Assembly: GCF_026210795.1 (NCBI RefSeq)
Contig: NC_089459.1
Span: 2,046,001 to 2,110,000 of the forward strand
Source: Rhizophagus irregularis
Taxonomy: Eukaryota > Glomeromycota > Glomeromycetes > Glomerales > Glomeraceae
Direction of reading: 5' to 3'
DNA length: 64,000 nt
The notes beneath the pieces were generated by a model. It had not been told where the DNA came from. It saw nothing but the letters and a program-made list of their open reading frames with translations, and made no database searches. Below, piece by piece: positions 51,821 through 62,023 of the stretch. The translations under genes and the position numbers were made by a program. Within the stretch, counting starts at the first letter, position 1. Every line of letters starts with the position of its first letter.

Positions 51821-52315
51821 TGTGGCACGCCGCCCATAGGATATTAAAATAAAATATCGTATGTTGCCACCGACGTGCTGAGTTCGTATAATATCTATGC
51901 TTGGTTTAAAATAAAAAAAAAATTAGTTGCAAAAATTACAAGACATTTTTTTTTTTTACCAAATATTATTTTAAATTCTCAAACTTAATAATATAATATT
52001 AATTAATTCTCAAGCGTACAATGAGCATATTCATATTTGAATAACTTTTTAATAATTAATATTTTAATATTATTTTATTTGAGCCAAAAATTGACTGCGG
52101 AATTTCCTATCGAAATCCACTTGTATTTATACATTTTTAAGAAAAATATTTCTCATATTTTCTATTTTTTTTCTAATAAAATTCGAAGATCTATTATCAT
52201 ACGACTATCTTGTTACACTAAACTAAACTATAAATATAATTTTATTGGCTAATTATTTACCCATCGGCTAATTATTTATCCTTATTCTATTTTATTGTAT
52301 TTTTCGGTTATTACA
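51821..52315 (-). repeat. LTR (3' LTR of the element)
   Basis: 495 bp, starting TGTGGCACGCCGCCC and ending CGGTTATTACA on the plus strand. Near-identical to 60732-61220. Confidence 0.95.
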
Positions 52316-52332
52316 TTTATCCTCCTCTTGAA
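52316..52332 (-). other. polypurine tract
   Basis: On the minus strand AAGAGGAGGATAAA directly precedes the 3' LTR, as expected for plus-strand priming. Confidence 0.8.
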
Positions 52333-52379
52333 AAATTTATGTCCCATAAATTAAGAATCGAATTCGGGTCTCAAACATA

Positions 52380-53603
52380 TTATATTATTATATATGGTTC
52401 AAATATTTTCCTATCAAAATATTCCTTTAATAATTCTCCATTTACTGGTCTTCTTAAAATTCTTCCATTTAATTCTTTAATTTTATATGATCCATTTATT
52501 ATTACTTCATGTATATAATATGGTCCCTTCCATTTTTCTTCTAGTTTTCCTGTATGTGTTTTGTATCTTGCCGCATCAAAGTATAATACTTTATCTCCTA
52601 TTTGAAAATTTTGTTTTCATTTTCCAATTTTGTCATGATATTTCTTTTGTTGTTCTTGTGCTTTTTCAATATTCTTCTTTGCTTCATGTCTTTTTATTGG
52701 TAATTCTTCTATTATATGTTCTATTCTTTTAATCATTGTAATTCCTTTAACTTCTTCATCATTTGGTAATATTACTCTTCTTCCATAAGTCAAATAAAAT
52801 GGTGTCATTTTACTTGATTTCTGTATTTTACTTCTATATGCAAACAATATTGGTGCTATTCTTTGATCCCAATTTTTATCTTCATATTCTCTATTTCTAT
52901 ATATCGTTAATTTTTCTTTTACTAATTTCGCCAATGATTCTATTAATGTTTTATTAAATCGTTCTACCAATCCATTTGTTTTAGGGTGATAAGGAGTTGA
53001 GAATTTATGTTGAACATTGAATTTTTCTGTAAGATTTTTAGTTAATTGATTATTAAATTCTGATCCATTATCTGTAAGTATTTTCTTTAGACATCCATGT
53101 CGACAAATTATTTCTTCATAAATAAATTTTGATATTTCTTTTGCATTCGCTTCCTTTATTGCTTTTGCTTCTAGCCATTTCGTAAAGAAATCTATTGCTA
53201 CTACTATATATTTATTTCCTTCTTCTGTTCTTGGTAGTGGTCCTATTACATCTATTCCAATCATATAAAAAGGTTCTTTTACTTCTATTGGGTGTAATTC
53301 ATGTAACCCTTGTGGATTATTTCTTCTTTGACAATTATCACAACTTTTTACATATTTTTCTACATCTCGTTTCATATTCTTCTACCAATATTTTTCTTTT
53401 ACTTTTTCATATGTAGCTTGAATCCCAAAATGTGCTGATAATTCATGATCATGCATCATATACATTATTCCTTCTAATTCAAATCTTCTTATTACTCTAA
53501 ACTTATTTTCATTTTTAATTTTATATAAAACTCCATTTTCTTGTACATATTTTTCTTCTTTTTCTATATTCTTTAAAATTTTATCATATTCTTTTTCATC
53601 CAT
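52380..53603 (-). pseudogene. retrotransposon integrase, two in-frame stops
   Basis: One frame runs the whole length with stops at 53382-53384 (TAG) and 52617-52619 (TGA). Order: H-H-C-C zinc domain (HDHELSAHFG, then CDNCQRR), catalytic D-D-E core (GIDVIGPLPRTEEGNKYIVV, LTDNGSEFNNQL, NGLVERFNKTL) and a C-terminal GPY/F-type module (KWKGPYYIHEV). Apart from the stops, the catalytic residues are present. No chromodomain follows. Confidence 0.9.
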
Positions 53604-53803
53604 TTGTTAATAAATTTTCTATTTCGTTTTAAAATGGTAAAATAAATTTTATTTCTTTATCTTCAAATAATATGCAATGATAATTTATATTTGTATGAAT
53701 TATAAATACATATATTTCTAATCCTATTCTTTCAACCATTTTTAAATTTTTTTTTTTATCTCGTTATTCATTACTATTTATTATTTTTAATTTTTTATCT
53801 TTC

Positions 53804-55231
53804 TCATATTAACCTTGACATCGCATCAGCATTCTTATTTTCTTTTCCTGGTCTATGTATTATTTCAAAATCATATTGTTGTAATTTCATCATCCATCTT
53901 CCTCTTCTTCCTTTTGGAACTTTTGATGTACTTATAAATCCTTTTAATGCTGCATGATCTGTTATTACTTTAAATTTTCTTCCAAATAAATATTTATGAA
54001 AATACTTTATTCCCCAAAATACTGCTAAACATTCTAATTCTGTTATCGGATATCTTTTTTCTGCATTTACTAAACTTCTACTCGCATAACTAATAACTAT
54101 TTCTCTCTTATTTTCATCTAATTGTTCTAATATAGCTCCTAATCCTTCTCCTGATGCATCCGTTATTAATATAAATTCTTTTTCAAAATTTGGATGTTGT
54201 AATATCGGATAATTTATTAATTTTTCTTTTAATTCTTCTAATGCTTCTTGTTGTTTATCTGTCCACATAAAAGGAACATTCTTTCTCGTTAATTCCATTA
54301 TTGGTTTTACTATTTTTGAATATCCTTTCACAAATTTTCTATAATATGAACATAATCCATTTATTTCTCTTATTTGTTTGATATTCTTTGGCGGTTTTAA
54401 ATTTTTAATCTTTTCTATTTTCTTATTATCTGGTTTTAATCCATCTGTTCCTACTATATGTCCCAAATACTCTACATTCTTTTTCGCCCATTCACATTTC
54501 TTTAACTTTAACATCATATTCGCTTTTCTTAATTCTTCTAATACTATTTTTATATGTTGTAAATGTTCATTCCAATTTTTCGAATATATTATAATATCAT
54601 CTATATATACGTTCATAAATTTATCTAAGTATTCTTTAAATATTTTATTCATTGTTCTTTGAAACATTGCCGGTGCATTTTTTAATCCAAATGGCATAAC
54701 ATTAAATTCATATAATCCTTGACTACAAATAAATGCTGTCTTTTCTTTATCTTCTTCTTTCATCTCTATTTGCCAATATCCACTTGCTAAATCAATTGTT
54801 GTAAACCATTTTGCTACTCTAAATTTTTCTAATAAATCATCTATTCTTGGCAAAGGATATGCGTCTGTTATCGTTATTTGATTTATTTTTCTAAAATCTA
54901 TACAAAATCTTTTATCTTCTGTCTTCTTATTTACTATTACTACTGGTGACGACCATGGACTACATGATTCTTGTATTATTTCTTCTTTTAACATTTTGTC
55001 TATTTCTCTTTTTATTATTTCTCTATTTTCTGTACTTTCTCTATATGCTTTTTGATTTATTGGCGTTTCATCTTTTAATCTTATATTGCATTTTACTATA
55101 TTTGTTTTACTTATTTTCTTATCTCCATATATACAAATATCTTCATATTCTTTAACTAAATCTTTTAATTCTTTTTCTTGTAATTTCTCTAAATCTTTAT
55201 ATTTTATTTCGTCTGTCCAGCCTTTGTGCAT
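53804..55231 (-). CDS. retrotransposon reverse transcriptase and RNase H
   Basis: An intact 475-residue frame. RT motifs: RFCIDFRKINQIT, AYPLPRIDDLL, FTTIDLASGYWQIEM, the YIDD catalytic box in NVYIDDIIIYSKN, and VEYLGHIVG. The RNase H segment has ITDASGEGLGAIL, ITELECLAVFWGIKYF and ITDHAALKGF; a tether-like end reads NADAMSRLI. The frame continues upstream without a Met to about 55270 (LLGLSHNDGETLK), where a frameshift joins the protease-side ORF, so it is a part of a polyprotein and not a gene with its own start. Confidence 0.95.
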   Translation of the reverse strand: MHKGWTDEIKYKDLEKLQEKELKDLVKEYEDICIYGDKKISKTNIVKCNIRLKDETPINQKAYRESTENREIIKREIDKMLKEEIIQESCSPWSSPVVIVNKKTEDKRFCIDFRKINQITITDAYPLPRIDDLLEKFRVAKWFTTIDLASGYWQIEMKEEDKEKTAFICSQGLYEFNVMPFGLKNAPAMFQRTMNKIFKEYLDKFMNVYIDDIIIYSKNWNEHLQHIKIVLEELRKANMMLKLKKCEWAKKNVEYLGHIVGTDGLKPDNKKIEKIKNLKPPKNIKQIREINGLCSYYRKFVKGYSKIVKPIMELTRKNVPFMWTDKQQEALEELKEKLINYPILQHPNFEKEFILITDASGEGLGAILEQLDENKREIVISYASRSLVNAEKRYPITELECLAVFWGIKYFHKYLFGRKFKVITDHAALKGFISTSKVPKGRRGRWMMKLQQYDFEIIHRPGKENKNADAMSRLI

Positions 55232-55263
55232 CTTTAATGTCTCTCCATCATTATGGCTAAGAC

Positions 55264-55777
55264 CTAATAGTTTTCCTCTATAATATGTCCTTTTTCTTCA
55301 TTATTTATTAAATATATTTCTCGTTCACTTGTTTCTTCATATTCATTTTCACTATCTTCATCTTCACTATCATCACTATCATTATCATCATTAATATTTT
55401 CGTCATTATTTTCATATTCTATTGGTATTTCAATATCTTTTCCATCTTCTCTTAATATTAATGTCTTTTCATTATAATTTATTATTCCTTCTTTTTCTCT
55501 TAATACATCATTTCCCAATATTAATTCTTTTTTCCACTGATTCAATTACGTCCATAATTATTTTCATTTCTGTATTTTCATTTATTTCTATTGTTATTTC
55601 TATTTTTTCTTTTGATGCAACTCTTGTTCCATTAGCCATTATAAATCTAATATCACTCTTTTCTATTATTGGAATATTTAATTCTTTTCTTAATTTATCT
55701 GATATTAAACTGACTGATGCTCCTGAATCTATTATTATTGATACTAATTTTCCTTTTATTATAACTTTACTTCTCAT
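55264..55777 (-). pseudogene. retrotransposon aspartic protease, frameshifted
   Basis: ORF 55508-55777 holds the protease active site IIIDSGASVSLIS and continues to VIESVEK. Then a poly(A) run shifts the frame into 55264-55545 (ELILGNDVLREKEG), where the conserved ILG-DVL end of the protease lies. A second frameshift near 55270 separates it from RT. The second ORF also has a D/E/N-rich linker. Confidence 0.85.
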
Positions 55778-55831
55778 TGCTCTAGTTTCACTTTTATTAT
55801 CTGCACTTTTTATTTGTTAGTCTGAGTGTAA

Positions 55832-57433
55832 TCATGCATTATTATCTTCATCATAATTTCTAGCTATTCTTCTAAATTTTGGATTTTCATTATAAATTTG
55901 TCCATATGTTATATTCGCTTTTTCATTATACATATCCATTACATATTTTTCTGGTGGTACATTAACTCGTACTCTAATATTTTTATTTCCTCTTTTCATT
56001 CCCGGATTTGAACATTCTCTTATAAAATGACCTCTTAATCCACATCTTTCACATTGATTTTGTCTTCTTCTTGATTGGTATGCTTTATCTCTATCTTCTT
56101 TATTAGAAAATCTTCCTTTTCTTTCACCATCAATATCCATTTTCATATCATATTCTCTTTTTGGTGGTATTGGAACATCTTCAATTTCCATTTCATTATA
56201 ATCATTATCTAAATCTCCTCCATATTTTCTACCACTTCTTAAAGTTGGAAATATTTCTTTTTCATACTTATATGTTTCATAATTATTATAATACTCGTTA
56301 TTATTATATCTATTATTATCATAATATCTTTCGTGATCCATTAAATTTATATTTCTATTATTATCATTATTTTTTCTTTCATTATTATTCTTATTAAAAT
56401 TATTTTGTGTTCTATAATTATTCCTTCGTCTTAATTGTGGACATTCTGGTCTTATATGACCTTCTTTATTGCATTCATAGCATCTCATAATTCTTGTATT
56501 TCTTGTATTTGTATTTCTATTTATATTTCTTCTTTGTTGATTTTTTATTTCATTTAACATTTCTCCCATAGCTATTTTTTCTGCTCTAAATTGTTCTAAC
56601 GCTTTACTTAATTCATCAATATCTTTTTCATTAACTGGCTTTTGCATTTTTTTATATATTTCATTTTCTTCTTTTTTATTCGTTTCTTCTTTTAAAATTT
56701 CTTCTATATTCTTTTCTTGTCTTATTTGTTCTATATTTATGCCCGTTGTTTTCATTATCAATTCATTCTTAGCTTCTTCTTTTCTTCTTGCTATGTTAAT
56801 TGCATCATTTAAATTTGTTGGACTACTTCTTCTAACTTGGTACCCCAATGTAGGTTCTAACCCTTGGATATAATAATTTACTTGATACATATTGTGTAAT
56901 GCTTGACCTCTAGTTGCAATTCTTAATATTGACCTAAACTTTCTAGTATACTCTTCAATACTTTCATTTTTTTCTTGTTTAATCCTTGTTAATTCTATCA
57001 TTTTTCTTCTTTTAACATCTTCTCTAGTGAATCTATCAATTAATTTATTTTTCAAATTTCTATCATCATCATGATCACACCAGTTTACTAAATTAGCTGC
57101 TACTCTTTCTTTTTCCTCATTATACCATTGTAATGCGGTTCCTCTTAAACATGTTATTGCTACATTTGCTTTATTTTGACTACATACACCTCCTCCAACA
57201 TTTCCTTCTGTTCTTCCACTTACTGTAAATGCTACTTCAAATTGTCTAATCCAATCGTTAACATCTTCATCTTCTTTTCCACTAAAAGTTGGCATACCTA
57301 CTATTCCTCCCATTCCTGCAGTTTGAATTCTGTCTATTAAAGTTTGTCCTGCTCCTAATGCATTATCTAATGCATTAGGTGCAAGTTCTATAGCATTTTT
57401 TACTATTCTTCTTATTTGTGCTTCTGTCGCCAT
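55832..57433 (-). CDS. retrotransposon Gag (capsid and nucleocapsid)
   Basis: 533 residues. The capsid-type retrotransposon Gag domain spans about residues 45-220: MPTFSGKEDEDVNDWIRQFE, then LRGTALQWYNEEKERV, then IKQEKNESIEEYTRKFRSIL. Two CCHC zinc knuckles follow: CYECNKEGHIRPEC near 318 and CERCGLRGHFIREC near 458. Between them is an Asn/Tyr/Arg-rich segment. The same frame continues after two stops into the protease ORF, so pol is in frame with gag here. Confidence 0.93.
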   Translation of the reverse strand: MATEAQIRRIVKNAIELAPNALDNALGAGQTLIDRIQTAGMGGIVGMPTFSGKEDEDVNDWIRQFEVAFTVSGRTEGNVGGGVCSQNKANVAITCLRGTALQWYNEEKERVAANLVNWCDHDDDRNLKNKLIDRFTREDVKRRKMIELTRIKQEKNESIEEYTRKFRSILRIATRGQALHNMYQVNYYIQGLEPTLGYQVRRSSPTNLNDAINIARRKEEAKNELIMKTTGINIEQIRQEKNIEEILKEETNKKEENEIYKKMQKPVNEKDIDELSKALEQFRAEKIAMGEMLNEIKNQQRRNINRNTNTRNTRIMRCYECNKEGHIRPECPQLRRRNNYRTQNNFNKNNNERKNNDNNRNINLMDHERYYDNNRYNNNEYYNNYETYKYEKEIFPTLRSGRKYGGDLDNDYNEMEIEDVPIPPKREYDMKMDIDGERKGRFSNKEDRDKAYQSRRRQNQCERCGLRGHFIRECSNPGMKRGNKNIRVRVNVPPEKYVMDMYNEKANITYGQIYNENPKFRRIARNYDEDNNA

Positions 57434-57725
57434 ATTTAATAATGTATTTTCTTGAAATAAATCTTGTAAATTATAATCAGATATTTCACTTTCGTTATCA
57501 GAATTTTCAATATTTAATGAATTATTCGAATCTGAATTTTGACTTAAACCAAAACCTTCTGTATTTATAACATTTTCATTTTCGCTCTCAAATTCATTCT
57601 CATTAAAACTTCCAGTATTTTCTTCCCAAATCTCATGTTCTTCTGGATCTAATATTTCTCCAATCTTTTCTGAATCATCTGTATCATCATTTTCTTCTTC
57701 AACTTCTTCTTCACTTTCTTCAATT

Positions 57726-58979
57726 TCAAAATTTCTTTAAATATTCATCTAATATTTTCTTTATTTCTTTTTCTGATTCATTTTTATATTCTTGAAATTT
57801 TCTTATAAAGTCTGCACTTAATATATCAACATCTCTATATTCCATACTTATTAATCTTAATAATTCTTCATCAGAAACTTTAATTTCTAAAACTTTGATT
57901 AAATTTTTTAACCGTTCTAATCTTTTCTCTATTTCTGTTTCATCATCTAATTTATTCTCATCTTCTAAATTTTCTGGTCCTTTTTCATAACAACTTTTAC
58001 ATATCTTTTCTATAAATTCTTTATTGTATTCTACTGCTTCTATTGCTTCTTTCTTCAATATTATTTTATTACACGTTAGACATTCTATTGTATACATATA
58101 ATGCCATATTCTTAATTCTTCTTCTATTCCTTTATCATCTAATTCTTCAATAGTTTTGTAAAAACTCATAAATTCTTTAGTTTTTATTATTTCATATTCT
58201 ACTCCAAAATTTATTATTCGTCTTATTTCTTCAATATCAATTTCATAACCATTCTCTAACCAATAATTTCTGTATATTCTTTCTATATGTTCGTCTCCTT
58301 CATTTGAACTTGATTCTCCCACGTCATCTGAACTTTCTAGTTCTCTTATGTCACTTTATTCTTCAACAAAACCTTTTGTTTCTACAATTTTCTCTATTAT
58401 CCTATCTGTTAAATCATCGTTCATCCATGGTTTTGGATATTTATTTCTATCCCACCATTGATATGTTATACTTTTCTGAAACTTCTTGATTTTTTCTCTA
58501 TTTTCTTCTTCTGCAATATTTTCTTCTAAATGTAATATTTCTTTAAAAGTTCTCATAGTATTATATCCTTTATTCTTAATAGTTATTAATTCTATTTCTT
58601 CTAACCATTCTTCAAATTTTACAAATCTTATATCTAATTCATCATCTTCTATAATATATCTATACGTCAACAATTCTTTATTCCCTAACAAATTCTTTTC
58701 TGTTTGATCATCTAATATGAACTCGTTATCTTCACTGAGTATATAATGTTCACATATTACTTTTATTACTGATATAATTCCTATTTTTCTATAATCTGAT
58801 TTATTTCTATACCTAATTGACCTTACGACTATATCTAACAGTCTTTCTCCTTCTTTTCTCATTTTTTCAAATTCTTTATTTCTTTTCTTTTTACTAGATG
58901 GATAACTTTCTTCTCCATCCTTTCTTGTCAATACTATATATTCCATTAATTTTGTATACGTGTTTCTATTATAACTCAT
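57726..58979 (-). pseudogene. Gag N-terminal extension of unknown function, with a stop
   Basis: Two ORFs in one frame (58356-58979 and 57726-58322) are separated by a single TAA, and a frameshift near 57730 joins them to an acidic segment leading into Gag. The protein is highly charged. It contains CLTCNK ... CKSCYEKG, a C-x2-C pair set about 30 residues apart that resembles a zinc ribbon. I know of no such domain in ordinary Gypsy Gag proteins. Confidence 0.6.
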
Positions 58980-59024
58980 TGCTTCCAGTATTACTTTTTG
59001 AAAAAATTTCCAAAATCTTTTAAA

Positions 59025-59165
59025 CTAATCTCCTATTTCTATTTCATCAGTTCTATAACATTTTAAGCATGAAGGATCTACTTGATATTCCTCTTTTGAT
59101 TCATTATGTTTCTCTATTTCATGTCTTCTTTTAATCTCTTCTAATTCATCGTATATATCAGACAT
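59025..59165 (-). CDS. short leader ORF of the retrotransposon
   Basis: 46 codons starting MSDIYDELEEIKRRHEIEKH and including CLKC. It ends shortly before the ORF that starts at 58979, and may be the true N-terminus of the extended Gag, now separated by a stop. Confidence 0.4.
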   Translation of the reverse strand: MSDIYDELEEIKRRHEIEKHNESKEEYQVDPSCLKCYRTDEIEIGD

Positions 59166-59792
59166 TTTTTTATTATTATTATTTTTTTTTTTAAACATTT
59201 CATAATTTCACTTTTATTTATATTTTATAAAATTTTATTATTAATTTAATCATCATTACTATTTTATCTTTTACTTCTTTAAAATACAATTAAAATTCTA
59301 GTATTTTCAAAGTTCCAGCTTTGATTCTATAATTTCTCTATACATTCTATAATATAATCCATAATCGCGATTTTATAAAATTTCTATATCTTGCGCAAAT
59401 AAGCTGTGATCAAAGCTAGGGATTATTTATAACTGGGGCCGCCCAGTGTCAGACTAATATGATCATCAACAAAGGCTTATTTATACTGGGGTTCTCCCAG
59501 TTCTATATACCAAATTAAACTTTTTAATAACTTTTAATCTTTTTCTTATATTAACTTCCAAAATATTTATTTCAAATCTATTTCATATTATTTTATTTCT
59601 CGCATTTCGTTTTATAATTCATTAATATTTTCTTATTATAATTGGATAGCCACGGATTTTTAAGCGATCAATGTACTAAAATTTCTGTTGACAAACACCC
59701 CTGGTGACACAACTATTTCTTTACTATTCTCTTATTTATTTATTATTTTTATTAATCAGTCGCCCCTGCCCAAGGGGCAGCTATATATTTCT

Positions 59793-59917
59793 TTTACTGC
59801 GCCTTATCACATGACTTATACTTTCTCTTATTTCTTTTATTTACTGCGCTTCATCACGTGACTTATACTTTCTCTTATTTTTTTTATTTACTGCGCTTCA
59901 TCACGTGATTTACATTA
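59793..59917. repeat. 47-bp tandem repeat in the leader
   Basis: About 2.7 copies with period 47 (starts 59793, 59840, 59887), each with TTTACTGCGC and TCACGTGA or TCACATGA. Confidence 0.9.
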
Positions 59918-60462
59918 CTCACGTTATTTGTACTACATTTTATTTTTATATTACATCATCATTTATTTCATATAATTCATTATTATCTTTTATAATCTTT
60001 CATATTATTCTTTTATTGTAATAAAATTATTTTTCATATATCAAATAATAACATTTCGATATTTCTTATATTTACAATATCATTTAATTTTCTTTTTCAT
60101 TTAGTAACCTATACCAGGCTTGCCTTTACCTTCTTCATAGAAGTATAGTAGTTTACGGGTTTGTTACTACTAACTTTTCTTTTCTTATAATACTTTTAAA
60201 TTTTTCAATCATTTATTAACTTTTATTATTCACAAAATTCATTCTCCTTATAAATTTTTATTTTCATTCAATTTTTTAAATCTTTTCATTATTATCTTGA
60301 ATATTTCATTCATCCTTTCGATATATACTTTTTCAATATATCGTATATTTCATTTCTCATATATTCCGTAATATTCCTTTTTTATAATATTACTTTTACT
60401 ATATCCTTTTTCATATATAGTAACATTTTTCTCATATTTCAGATAAGTCTTCCTTATCTTAT

Positions 60463-60617
60463 CATTTCTTTGATGATTTCTCATATCATCCTTCCTTTCT
60501 TATATTTCTTTGATGATTTCTCATATCATCTTTCCTTTCTCATATTTCTTTGATGATTTCTCATATCATCCTTCCTTTCTCATATTTCTTTGATGATTTC
60601 TCATATCATCCCTTTCT
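60463..60617. repeat. 40-bp tandem repeat in the leader
   Basis: Almost four copies, period 40. The word TTTGATGATTTCTCATATCA recurs around 60468, 60508, 60548 and 60588. Confidence 0.92.
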
Positions 60618-60731
60618 TATTAATTTTATAAATTTTTTCTTTCATTTTCTCATATACTTTTCTTTTATTTCTCATTTAGATTTTATATAAAGACAACAAT
60701 CTTTTATTTTCTCGCGAACATGCACCAAAAA

Positions 60732-61220
60732 TGTGGCACGCCGCCCATAGGATATTAAAATAAAATATCGTATGTTGCTACCGACGTGCTGAGTTCGTAT
60801 AATATCTATGCTTGATTTAAAAAAAAAAAATTAGTTGCAAAAATTACAAGACATTTTTTTTTTACCAAATATTATTTTAAATTCTCGAACTTAATAATAT
60901 AATATTAATTAATTCTCAAGCGTACAATGAGCATATTCATATTTGAATAACTTTTTAATAATTAATATTTTAATATTATTTTATTTGAGCCAAAAATTGA
61001 CTGCAGAATTTCCTATCGAAATCCACTTGTATTTATACATTTTTAAGAAAAATATTTCTCATATTTTCTATTTTTTTCTAATAAAATTCAAAGATCTATT
61101 ATCATACGACTATCTCGTTACACTAAACTAAACTATAAATATAATTTTATTGGCTAATTATTTACCCATCGGCTAATTATTTATCCTTATTCTATTTTAT
61201 TGTATTTTTCGGTTATTACA
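60732..61220 (-). repeat. LTR (5' LTR of the element)
   Basis: 489 bp and near-identical to 51821-52315. It should carry the element's promoter. Just inside it (60731 downwards, minus strand) is TTTTTGGTGCATGTTCGCG, a candidate primer binding site starting TGG; I cannot name the tRNA. Confidence 0.95.
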
Positions 61221-61517
61221 TCGGATATCCGTCAGATTATCCAGATATCCTAAATTCTGTATCTGTCCAATCCGGATATTCGAATATCTGCGGATATCCA
61301 TTTTTTAACGGATAACGGATATAAACTCTAAAATAATGTAATCCTAATTCTAACTTACAGTAAGTTAAAAAATTTCTGACTTGAATGCAAGTTCAACTTA
61401 AATCAATTCAAATTACATGAATGTGAGTTTAAGTTCTAATTTCAATTACACCTTAGTTTTATAATAATTAGAATTACTTTAATAAGTCTATAAATAGTTA
61501 TTTTCAATAGTAATCCA

Positions 61518-61890
61518 GAACTCCAGACATCATATATATAACTCACATTTGAGTTTTAGCAAATTCAATCAAAATTAGGTTAAACTCATAATTTTAGATA
61601 GAGCAAATTGATTAAAAATTAAATAATAATCATAATTATAAGTTTTAGCAAATTGTGTTTTTACAAAGTCATATTTTATATTTGAGCAAATTTAAATTTA
61701 ACTTATCCTTTTTTTTTAACTTTTATAGATAATATTTTTAAAAATATTAATTTTGGGTCTGGATTATATTTTGGCCAAAATTAAGTATAATGCAGGCCAA
61801 ACCCCGTTCGATTAGTTTCGCAACATTTTATTTTTTAATAATTATTTATATTTAATTTATTATTTTTATTAATTATTATTTTATATCAGG
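61518..61890. mobile_element. truncated inverted copy of the MULE-like MITE
   Basis: It matches the right-hand part of 49690-50326 in opposite orientation. It starts at GAACTCCAGACATCATATAT, shares ACTCACATTTGAGTTTTAGC and the TTTTGGCCAAAATTAAG and GTTTCGCAACATTTTA blocks, and lacks the other end. Several differences in the terminal repeat are C-to-T or G-to-A. Confidence 0.8.
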
Positions 61891-62023
61891 AAATTATTTT
61901 ATATCAGGAAATTTAAAGATCGATAAAATTATATAAATTTATAACTTTTATATAAAGTTAAATAATTTTTTATATAAAATTTATATATTTATAAAAATAT
62001 ATAAATAATAATATTTTTTAATA

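Larger units (their letters stand above)
59166..60731 (-). other. retrotransposon leader
   Basis: 1.57 kb between the 5' LTR and the first ORF. It is noncoding, with GC-rich hairpins (59432-59447, 59485-59501, 59766-59780) and two tandem arrays. Confidence 0.7.
51821..61220 (-). mobile_element. Ty3/Gypsy LTR retrotransposon, 9.4 kb, defective
   Basis: Read on the minus strand, the order is LTR, leader, Gag, protease, reverse transcriptase, RNase H, integrase, LTR. RT before integrase defines Ty3/Gypsy. Each LTR begins TGTAATAACCG and ends GTGGCACA-type TG...CA on the element strand. The flanking target duplication is TCGG (51817-51820 and 61221-61224). The coding region has several stops and frameshifts, so this copy is not autonomous. 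LTRs differ by six transitions and a few homopolymer indels, indicating a fairly recent insertion. Confidence 0.93.
51449..61330. mobile_element. hAT-like element rich in GGATATCC, split by a Gypsy insertion
   Basis: The two halves are 51449-51820 and 61221-61330. Outer ends are inverted: TAGAGTTTATATCCGT at 51449, and the complement of the same word (ACGGATATAAACTCTA with one gap region) ending at 61330. They are flanked by the identical 8-mer AAATAATG at 51441-51448 and 61331-61338. The interior is crowded with ATCCGGATATCC and related palindromic words. Without the retrotransposon the element would be about 480 bp. The 8-bp duplication suggests hAT. Noncoding. Confidence 0.85.

Noticed and set aside
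52037-52252. 71-aa ORF, also at 60943
   Set aside because: It lies inside both LTRs and has no protein features; chance frame in A/T-rich LTR.
54378-56397. plus-strand ORFs opposite gag and pol
   Set aside because: Shadows of the minus-strand retrotransposon genes, rich in F/L/I/Y.
60463-60617. CRISPR-like array
   Set aside because: Direct 40-bp tandem repeats without spacers, in a eukaryotic retrotransposon leader.
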